Part shown: in pieces, positions 16,118 through 21,844 of the stretch
Numbering within the stretch: the stretch's first letter is position 1
How the letters are laid out: every line of letters begins with the position of its first letter
DNA from: Cymbomonas tetramitiformis
Taxonomy: Eukaryota > Chlorophyta > Pyramimonadophyceae > Pyramimonadales > Pyramimonadaceae
Direction of reading: 5' to 3'
NCBI GenBank assembly: GCA_001247695.2
Contig: LGRX02010027.1
Span: forward strand, 1 to 21,844
Length of the DNA stretch: 21,844 bases
Notes under the pieces: model-generated
Told to the model about the DNA's origin: nothing
Database searches by the model: none
What the model saw: only the letters and a program-made list of their open reading frames with translations
Made by a program: the position numbers and the translations under genes

Positions 16118-17311
16118 ATGTCTGGTATTCCAAAATCTTTAATTCCAAATCAAAAAGTTAAGAGTATTCCTCTCAAACGCAAAATTATAGAATTGTTACC
16201 TGCAAATTCAAGTGCAGCTACAGAATACTCACCGTCTTCAAATAGTCGTATAATATTCAATGTACCGTCATATGAAAACTGCTCATTAGACTTGTCTCAA
16301 ACGTTCCTGAGATTTTTGGGGACATCGACCAGTGCAAATAATTTATTCAAGGATGGTATTCCTGTATTCAATCGAATTTTAATCAAATCATCTAACGGTT
16401 CTGTGCTCGAAGATATTACCGACTTCCATATTCTTGAACGAGTTTTTAATCTTTTGAAAGACACTACTTCGAAATCGGTGGACGACACTTTAGAAGGCTA
16501 TTATGATTCAAAAATAGACTCGACTGCATTAGCCACAAGCGATGTCGGTACTTTACAGGCTGCGGGTCGTACGTATATCAAACGATTGTGTTCTGGTCTA
16601 TTTTACAATGAGAATTCTCTTCCCCTTCACTTAATGAGCGGAGGCGGCGGGTTCGCGATGTCCATTGAACTCTATCTTAATACCAGTCGTGAATCAATGA
16701 AAGAAACCGCGACTACTGGGACTGCGATGGGTTATTCTCTATCGAACGTAGTTATGCAATTGTGTATTACCGAATTGGAAAGTGATGTGTGCAAAAAATA
16801 TGACGAGGCGTTATGCTCTGGACCATTGAAAATTCCCTTTAGCACGGTACGGAGTCATGTATCATCTTTGTCTATACAAGGGGGTGCTACTGCAAATCAT
16901 AATATTTTTGTCAGTGAATCTGTGCACGACCTTCAAAAAGTGTTTACTGTATTCCGTGATTCAAGTGCCTCGTCTGCGGCATCTACAAATGATTTTGTTT
17001 TACTTGGAGGTCAGGAAGCTGCTGTGAAATTAAACAGTTATCAATATCGCTATTCTACTAATTATTACCCAGCTCAGCGTGTCGACCTTCAAGGCGGATC
17101 GGTTCAAAGTTTGATGAACGTGATGGATTCACTTTATATGGTAAAAAGCGGTACGCCCTTCGTCGCTACGAGTAGAGCTGCAGCACTCGAACCGAGATAC
17201 GAACAAGACTCATTTATGCTTGTGCAATCGTTTGAAGGCTCTGTATTAAAAGTTCAAGAATTAATGAACGAAAATCCCGTTTATCATGTTAGCGGCGGCA
17301 AGAGAATCTAA
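16118..17311 (+). CDS. Major capsid protein, double jelly-roll, N-terminal part
   Basis: The 397-codon frame follows an AT-rich ATATAATATATAAAAC box. It shows PLV-type MCP features: a front strand with FNVPSYENCSLDLSQTFLRF (about residues 48-67), RILIKSSNGSVLEDITDFH, a central region with glycine-rich loops (LMSGGGGFAMSIELYL), and the late strand YSTNYYPAQRVDLQGGS. After FMLVQSFEGS the sequence no longer resembles a capsid protein, and the expected last strands are instead at 15222-15428 on the other strand. The protein as encoded lacks its C-terminal 60-70 residues and probably could not fold normally. The final residues (NPVYHVSGGKRI) come from near the joint. Confidence 0.7.
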   Translation: MSGIPKSLIPNQKVKSIPLKRKIIELLPANSSAATEYSPSSNSRIIFNVPSYENCSLDLSQTFLRFLGTSTSANNLFKDGIPVFNRILIKSSNGSVLEDITDFHILERVFNLLKDTTSKSVDDTLEGYYDSKIDSTALATSDVGTLQAAGRTYIKRLCSGLFYNENSLPLHLMSGGGGFAMSIELYLNTSRESMKETATTGTAMGYSLSNVVMQLCITELESDVCKKYDEALCSGPLKIPFSTVRSHVSSLSIQGGATANHNIFVSESVHDLQKVFTVFRDSSASSAASTNDFVLLGGQEAAVKLNSYQYRYSTNYYPAQRVDLQGGSVQSLMNVMDSLYMVKSGTPFVATSRAAALEPRYEQDSFMLVQSFEGSVLKVQELMNENPVYHVSGGKRI

Positions 17312-17566
17312 AGAATAATATCCTTCGGGAATATAATTTACAAAAAGTTTGTCAAATGGTGTATTATTAACTGAATAATGTTCTGTCCATAGAACTGCGT
17401 CATTATCGTCTTGTCTAATATTAAAGAAAGTGTTCGCTATAGTAAATTTTGACAAACACGCTCGGCTTACATTATTTATTGGTGGATTCAAATGAATGGT
17501 CATAGAACTCTTGTTTTCGTGGTCTTGTCGGTGGACTGAATTTATATGTATATAGTGTTTAGTCAT
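17261..17566 (-). pseudogene. Penton/minor capsid protein, N-terminal part, copy 3
   Basis: The 101-codon frame starts with MTKHYIHINSVHRQ, and goes further than copy 1: after VNNT it reads FDKLFVNYIPEGYYSLDSLA, a typical PEGYY-x-LD-x-L segment of this family. Beyond that the frame overlaps the 3' end of the MCP N-part on the opposite strand, so the last 10-20 residues may be antisense. The C-terminal part is at 15426-16082. The box at 17572-17582 supports the start. Confidence 0.7.
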
Positions 17567-17571
17567 GTTTT

Positions 17572-17582
17572 TATACTATAAT
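17572..17582 (-). promoter_or_regulatory. TATA-like viral promoter box (penton, copy 3)
   Basis: ATTATAGTATA on the minus strand lies 5 bases before the penton ATG at 17566, the same as in copy 1. Confidence 0.6.
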
Positions 17583-17590
17583 GCAAGATT

Positions 17591-17977
17591 TTAAAAGTTC
17601 AGTATCATTATTCCATTATCATTTTTACTAAATTTGGGTGTTCGTTTTAATGACACAAGAGTTACTGGTTCTTCTATTGGTTCTTCGGGTTCTTCTACCA
17701 TTGGTTCTTCTATCGGTTTTTCTATCGCTTCTTTTGGTTCTTCAACAATATCATTATTAACTTCAGGTTCTTTTGATTTGCGTAAAGTCTCTTTTCGTTC
17801 TAATGCCCTTTCTTTTCGTACTTGAGATGCCCGTTGTCTCGCTATTGTTAATTGTTTAAGTTTTGCATCGCTCATCGTATATTTACGTTTTGATTTCAAA
17901 GAGTCTATAGTATTTATTTCAGTATTATTTTCAACCATTTCAGCATTATTTTCAACGATTTCAGGAATATTTTCCAT
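17591..17977 (-). CDS. Small charged viral protein, copy 3 (p128)
   Basis: This is the full-length form (128 residues) of the protein also found at 6470-6832. It has an Asn/Glu-rich start (MENIPEIVENNAEMVENN), a basic helical centre (KRKYTMSDAKLKQLTIAR), an acidic repeat of EEP/EKP type (residues about 75-107), and a tail rich in T, K and F ending NDNGIMILNF. Its place between packaging ATPase and penton suggests a structural or assembly role. No family is recognised. The acidic repeat varies in length between copies, as expected for slippage. Confidence 0.75.
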   Translation of the reverse strand: MENIPEIVENNAEMVENNTEINTIDSLKSKRKYTMSDAKLKQLTIARQRASQVRKERALERKETLRKSKEPEVNNDIVEEPKEAIEKPIEEPMVEEPEEPIEEPVTLVSLKRTPKFSKNDNGIMILNF

Positions 17978-17996
17978 TTTAATATAACCACAGAAA

Positions 17997-18911
17997 TTAA
18001 TTTTCGTTTTCGTCTATAATAATAAATTCATCAAAACATTTACGGAATTTCGAAGGATGTTCTTTTTTGGGGTGAAGGTCGATCAACAAGAATGAATGCG
18101 GTTCGGTTGTCGCGTAGTTGTATACCTTATAAAATGTTTCTTCAGCGATTTCTCCTGCTACTGATTCAAAGCACTCTTTTAGCTCAGCTTTGTCTTTCAT
18201 CGAAAACAAAATGAGACTTGTACAGTTGTTTTTTACAGTTCGTGGACAACCACCATACTGGGATTTGTAATTTTGAATTGCTGTAAAGACTTGGATACCA
18301 AGGCTTCCGCCTTCGGGAAATGCGGCGATATGTCTATGCCTTGTTATCAAATTGAGAAATTTTTGACAACGAAATAATGGAGTGCTTTGACAATCATCGA
18401 TATATAAATAGCAATTTACTCTTTCACCATTCCACTTGTGAACTGGTTTCTCAAAACCTTCAGGAGTTAGGAATTCAAGCATCAAGTCTGGTTCGATATC
18501 GTCTATATATATGTTTCTGTTATTCAGTTTTGATTGTAACAAATTCCATCGTTTCATGTCCTCGTGATATTTGATATATAAATCCCTCTCCTGTTCACAC
18601 TTGGAAATAATATCGTCTATAACGGTTTCTGGCGTGTCAGGTTGATAAATATCATCTTGATCGATATCCAAATTCTTCATCAATTTCTTGTTAGAGTCAA
18701 ATGTAGTACTGATTACAAATATCCTCATAGCTTTATCTTCTTTCTTTAACATTCTAAAGTAATTTGTTATTGCTGTGCTTTTGCCGCTATTCCTTTTACC
18801 TATACATACCAGATTCTGCATAGGATTCAACATATGTTTAGATGTCTTTATAGGACACGAGTTCGCTTTTGGTATCTCGATTTTCATATCATTTACGATA
18901 AGAGTTTTCAT
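17997..18911 (-). CDS. Genome-packaging ATPase (HerA/FtsK, A32-like), complete
   Basis: This 304-residue protein is the only full copy of three. Walker A is GKRNSGKST (residues 38-46) and Walker B is CYLYIDDC (167-174) with D172/D173. Later strands include IAAFPEGGSLGIQVFTAIQN and the sensor-like TSLILFS. Size and motifs fit the A32-like packaging ATPases of PLVs, virophages and nucleocytoplasmic viruses, which pump viral DNA into the capsid. It shares a 34-base divergent promoter with the lipase gene and is followed 19 bases later by p128. The frame has no lesions, so it could still be expressed. Met62 corresponds to the first codon of the two truncated copies. Confidence 0.85.
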   Translation of the reverse strand: MKTLIVNDMKIEIPKANSCPIKTSKHMLNPMQNLVCIGKRNSGKSTAITNYFRMLKKEDKAMRIFVISTTFDSNKKLMKNLDIDQDDIYQPDTPETVIDDIISKCEQERDLYIKYHEDMKRWNLLQSKLNNRNIYIDDIEPDLMLEFLTPEGFEKPVHKWNGERVNCYLYIDDCQSTPLFRCQKFLNLITRHRHIAAFPEGGSLGIQVFTAIQNYKSQYGGCPRTVKNNCTSLILFSMKDKAELKECFESVAGEIAEETFYKVYNYATTEPHSFLLIDLHPKKEHPSKFRKCFDEFIIIDENEN

Positions 18912-18945
18912 ATTTATTATATTGTAATATTATATATATATAAGA
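18912..18945. promoter_or_regulatory. Divergent TATA-rich promoter, ATPase and lipase
   Basis: The 34 bases between the two start codons are almost only A and T, with a TATATATATATAA-like run and TATTATATTG. They must serve both genes, one on each strand. The short spacing matches the other viral genes, whose boxes lie 3-30 bases from the ATG. Confidence 0.55.
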
Positions 18946-19830
18946 ATGGCTTCAAGACGAAGAAATACTATGTTACCAGATGAATCAAATTTTTCGAGCA
19001 GCGGAATGAATGTGTATACTCCACCCGACAGACAATTGACTGATACTGTGAATCCACATCTTCACGATGTACCAAGCTATCACCCAAGTCATTACGGAAA
19101 TCGAAAAGATAAACGGGCACAACAACAAAACGACGATGTTGAAACTGCAACACAAGACAACGATGAAGAGCCTATATTTGATGAAGACGACGAAGAAATT
19201 CCTGTTATAGAAAAGGATCCTGAGACTCGTGAAGAGAAATCATTTATTGCACGATTAACTTCTAAATTCGCTTACACAAATGATCCAAATATGATACCTA
19301 CGGGATACAAGTATGACCGTGCATTATCGAATAGATATATTAAAGTGTTTCATAATCCTGTATCGAACCATACAATTACTTCGTATAGAGGAACTCAACT
19401 CCAAGGTACAATGAAAGATGCATATGTTGATCTAAAAAGTGACCTTGATATTTTATTAGGAAATTTCAATAGTTCGAACAGAATTGAAGAGTACAATAAA
19501 CATTTTCAACAAGTAAAAAACAAATACACAGATTCAAAACATCTATTAGTGGGGCATTCTCTCGGTTCGACGTCCGCTTTAGCAATAGCAAAGAAAAATA
19601 ATGTGGACTCATACAGTATTAACACAGGACATGGATTCGGTAATCTTGATATCGCTAGTCAATTAAAATATAATATAGGCTGTATGTTTACAAGTTGTTC
19701 GAAACACGAAGAAGAATTGAATGTTTACGACCCGATTTCTGGACTCGCTAATTTGGATTTTACTACAAAGAAACACTGGTATTTTGATACCAAACATATC
19801 CATAGTCTACCAAATAAAATATTGTATTAA
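18946..19830 (+). CDS. Lipase-like alpha/beta hydrolase
   Basis: The 294-residue protein has a disordered, charged N-terminal 100 residues (QQQNDD and DEDDEEIP stretches). A class 3 lipase-like domain follows: SYRGTQLQG (about 146-154) as the oxyanion-side strand, HLLVGHSLGSTSALAIAKK (199-217) with nucleophile Ser205 in GHSLG, an acid candidate at Asp262, and His286 in HIHSLP near the C-terminus. This is a complete-looking triad in the usual order. Related lipases occur in some PLVs and virophages and may help membrane passage during infection or release; that role is inferred. There is no signal peptide or transmembrane segment. The frame is intact. Confidence 0.75.
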   Translation: MASRRRNTMLPDESNFSSSGMNVYTPPDRQLTDTVNPHLHDVPSYHPSHYGNRKDKRAQQQNDDVETATQDNDEEPIFDEDDEEIPVIEKDPETREEKSFIARLTSKFAYTNDPNMIPTGYKYDRALSNRYIKVFHNPVSNHTITSYRGTQLQGTMKDAYVDLKSDLDILLGNFNSSNRIEEYNKHFQQVKNKYTDSKHLLVGHSLGSTSALAIAKKNNVDSYSINTGHGFGNLDIASQLKYNIGCMFTSCSKHEEELNVYDPISGLANLDFTTKKHWYFDTKHIHSLPNKILY

Positions 19831-19947
19831 AGTAAATGTCAATGATTTATAAAGCACGATAGCGAAGGAATATTTTGTACACGTCTGCGACAGCGTGTGA
19901 GCCGACGTGTCTGGTAACGTGAGACACTTTTTTACCTCGGTGATATG

Positions 19948-19984
19948 AAAATCTCGACCACGGGGGGGGGCTTGGTCGAGATTT
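19948..19984. repeat. Hairpin with a G-run loop
   Basis: AAATCTCGACCA and TGGTCGAGATTT are perfect 12-base arms around a loop made mostly of nine Gs. It resembles the arms of the larger palindrome downstream, with which it shares the tcgacca core. Confidence 0.7.
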
Positions 19985-20132
19985 CGTGGTTGAGTTTCGC
20001 TATGAAATGAAAAGTTCGTCAGCCATCGTCATCCACATGCAGCAGATGTAGAATTGAAAAATTGCTCTCGCCCCGCTGAATTCGACATCTGCTGACATCG
20101 TGATGACATACCGTGGTTGAGACCGTGGTTGA

Positions 20133-20232
20133 GATCGTGGTCGAGTTTCGCTATGAAAAATCGAACTCAACCACGAAAAATCGAAATTTCGTGGTCGAGT
20201 TCGATTTTTCATAGCGAAACTCGACCACGATC
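20133..20232. repeat. 100-bp near-perfect palindrome
   Basis: Two 46-base arms (20133-20178 and 20187-20232) are complementary with a single mismatch, around an 8-base spacer. The arms begin gatcgtggtcgag. Parts of the arm also appear singly at 19983-20010 and 20110-20133. It may be a MITE-like element, a hairpin-forming viral end, or simply an inverted duplication. No flanking target duplication was seen. Confidence 0.85.
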
Positions 20233-20800
20233 TGAACGCTGACGGGACGCGGATATCCCCCCCCCACGTAGGCAGAATATTCCGGGGATCTATCCGTATG
20301 CTGCTCCGGTTGATTTTTGGAACCATCGTCGAAGATTGTGATGGCTCAAGGCGACATAGGGGCCTCCTGGGGACCCCATTTCCAATTTCCTTGCATGTAC
20401 ACATTGGGTTAGGAGTGATCTCGAAGAATTTGTGTTGGTGTTGCGAATTTAGGCTGCCAAGGTTTTAATTTAGGGACGATATTGCTAACAAGGGCGTGGG
20501 CTTCCCCAAGGGGAATAATCTTGCCCACCCCACGCTCCCACCCAACGCATGTGTCAACCTAATCAGGACCGAGTCAATGCATGGCAGGTACACACCACCG
20601 TACTACAACACGAGCCAAAATATACAAACACGTTGCACCATTTAAACCCACCGAACCTACATCGTGCGACTACGTTTAACGCGCGGGGCTCAACATACTT
20701 TTTGGCCGCGCAGGGCTCAACACACTTCCAAGTCAATCTGTTGACACCATATCCCCCACAAACTCGTGAGGCGTTGCAAGATGCCATTGCCCCTGCCCTG

Positions 20801-21844
20801 CGAATACAAACTCAAACACACCCCCGTGGATGTATATTACCACCCACGACCCCATCCCGCCATTCCCGCTCATCCCTAACCCAACCGCCCCACGCCACCC
20901 TCCCACTCAGCGCTCAGCCTTAAATCCCACACCCTCCTGTGGCCAACCCCTCAGGCCACCCCACCTCCACAGCAGGAGTTCGATGCCAACCGACCCATGG
21001 CGTTAATGCAAACTCAAACACACCCCCGTGGATGTATATTACCACCCACGACCCCATCCCGCCATTCCCGCTCATCCCTAACCCAACCGCCCCTCGCCAC
21101 CCTCCCACTCAGCGCTCAGCCTTAAATCCCACACCCCCCTGTGGCCAACCCCTCAGGCCACCCCACCTCCACAGCAGGAGTTCGATGCCAACCGACCCAT
21201 GGCGTTAATGCAAACTCAAACACACCCCCGTGTATGTATATTACCACCCACGACCCCATCCCGCCATTCCCGCTCATCCCTAACCCAACCGCCCCACGCC
21301 ACCCTCCCACTCAGCGCTCAGCCTTAAATCCCACACCCCCTGTGGGCAACCCCTCAGGCCACCCCACCTCCACAGCGGAAGTTCGATGCCAACCGACCCA
21401 TGGCGTTAATACAAACTCAAACACACCCCCGTGGATGTATATTACCACCCACGACCCCATCCCGCCATTCCCGCTCATCCCTAACCCAGCCGCCCCACGC
21501 CACCCTCCCACTCAGCGCTCAACCTTAAATCCCACACCCCCCTGTGGCCAACCCCTCAGGCCACCCCACCTCCACAGCAGGAGTTCGATGCCAATCGACC
21601 CATGGCGTTAATACAAACTCAAACACCCCCCCGTTGATGTATATTACCACCCACGACCCCATCCCGCCATTCCCGCTCATCCCTAACCCAACCGCCCCAC
21701 GCCACCCTCCCACTCAGCGCTCAGCCTTAAATCCCACCCCCCCCTGTGGGCAACCCCTCAGGCCACCCCACCTCCACAGCGGAAGTTCGATGCCAACCGA
21801 CCCATGGCGTTAATACAAACTCAAACACACCCCCGTGGATGTAT
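20801..21844. repeat. Satellite array, period 201-202 bp
   Basis: The marker cgttaat recurs at 21001, 21203, 21404, 21606 and 21808, so the unit is 201-202 bases; the array begins at about 20801 and runs off the window, a little over five units. Units are C-rich and differ at few positions, some in an alternating way (cagcaggag or cagcggaag). Long frames open on both strands are a by-product of the repeat and are not treated as genes. Confidence 0.9.

Larger units (their letters stand above)
15426..17330. other. Inverted segment splitting penton and major capsid genes
   Basis: Penton front (minus) and penton back (plus) meet the two ends of this segment, and so do MCP front (plus) and MCP back (minus). 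Turning the segment over puts both genes in one orientation, behind ATPase and p128. Endpoints are approximate: the left lies between about 15405 and 15440, the right between about 17240 and 17345. No convincing inverted repeat was found at the edges. Confidence 0.6.
17359..18740 (-). repeat. Viral block copy 3 (reference copy)
   Basis: This is the part of the intact-order block that is shared with copy 1 (5707-7071, opposite orientation); its first part is also shared with copy 2. Only this copy continues upstream into the Walker A part of the ATPase and downstream into more of the penton. Confidence 0.85.
5707..19830. mobile_element. Integrated polinton-like virus, rearranged
   Basis: This AT-rich, intron-less tract carries the hallmark set of a PLV-type virus: an HerA/FtsK-like packaging ATPase, a major capsid protein, a penton/minor capsid protein, and a polymerase-helicase with an HNH domain. 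It also carries a lipase-like gene and a fibre-like protein. Composition changes sharply at 5707, where copia homology stops. The right limit is uncertain; the last viral gene ends at 19830. No terminal inverted repeats or target duplication were found, and the left end lies inside the ATPase gene, so the element is truncated there. Assignment to PLVs is an inference from gene content and motif reading. Confidence 0.8.
19831..20800. other. Right flank: hairpins and unassigned DNA
   Basis: Composition returns to balanced after the lipase gene. The stretch holds the two hairpins listed separately, several cgtggttgag/cgtggtcgag strings, and two homopolymer runs of C or G (9 Gs at 19962-19970, and a C run near 20257-20266). 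Open frames here mirror each other across the palindrome and have no coding features. The exact virus-host boundary was not found. Confidence 0.5.

Noticed and set aside
15426..17330. Site-specific invertible switch with flanking inverted repeats
   Set aside because: No convincing inverted repeat was found at the two ends; CAAGA-type similarity near the edges is direct and weak. The inversion itself is kept as a finding.
5719..19830. A ciliate-type scrambled germline locus or altered genetic code
   Set aside because: TAA, TAG and TGA all end viral frames, so the code looks standard. Repeated joints at one string recall pointer sequences, but one inversion plus one insertion and a block copy explain the order without it.
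20000..20404. Minus-strand 134-codon frame
   Set aside because: It crosses the 100-bp palindrome, which explains its openness, and shows no coding features.
20549..21813. Long open frames of 60-156 codons on both strands in the 3' part, several repeated
   Set aside because: They follow the 202-bp satellite (or its C-rich edge), repeat with it and are open on both strands at once; proline/histidine-rich translations are a composition effect.
1..21844. tRNA or rRNA genes
   Set aside because: No cloverleaf-like or rRNA-like stretch was noticed by eye; a covariance-model scan would be needed to exclude a diverged tRNA.

Overview
The window looks like eukaryotic nuclear DNA, probably from an alga or other protist, carrying an integrated, heavily rearranged DNA virus of the polinton-like virus (PLV) kind. 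The flanks (1-5706 and about 19850-21844) have balanced to GC-rich composition. They hold short GT/AG-bounded exons of a coiled-coil protein, a Ty1/copia retrotransposon remnant, hairpins and a 202-bp satellite. The middle (about 5707-19830) is visibly AT-rich and intron-less. It uses the standard genetic code (TAA, TAG and TGA all end viral frames), and most of its genes have a TATA-like box within about 30 bases of the ATG. The host cannot be named from this sequence alone. All family calls come from reading motifs; no database was searched.

Layout: 1-1380, exons of a host gene on the minus strand. 1381-4386, mostly unassigned, with small repeats. 4644-5706, the 3' end of a copia pol gene (minus). 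5707-7071, copy 1 of a viral block (ATPase C-part, a charged small protein, penton N-part). 7072-8057, two tiny ORFs and a gene-free repeat-bearing AT-rich stretch. 8058-12302, a 1414-codon minus-strand frame that joins a fibronectin-like (fibre/adhesin-like) protein to a family-B polymerase / SF1 helicase / HNH protein. 12371-13395, copy 2 of the block (truncated). 13388-14677, the N-terminal part of the polymerase gene. 14781-15152, a small unknown gene. 15222-17566, major capsid and penton genes, each split by an inversion. 17591-18911, copy 3 of the block with the only complete packaging ATPase. 18946-19830, a lipase-like gene. 19831-20800, hairpins and unassigned DNA. 20801-21844, satellite repeats.

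Read together, the minus strand from 18911 downwards keeps the skeleton of a compact viral genome: packaging ATPase, small charged protein, penton, major capsid protein, small protein, polymerase-helicase, with a divergent lipase gene at the other side of the ATPase promoter. Three changes break this skeleton. An inversion of about 1.8-1.9 kb splits both capsid genes. A roughly 2.8-kb insertion of viral sequence splits the polymerase-helicase gene. A further block copy abuts the copia remnant. The two truncated ATPase copies start at exactly the same base of the gene, and the three copies share variants in a mosaic pattern. This suggests recombination among several related viral genomes, not simple decay of one. 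No other capsid or polymerase copy is present in the window, so the locus as shown cannot by itself encode an intact virion or replicase.
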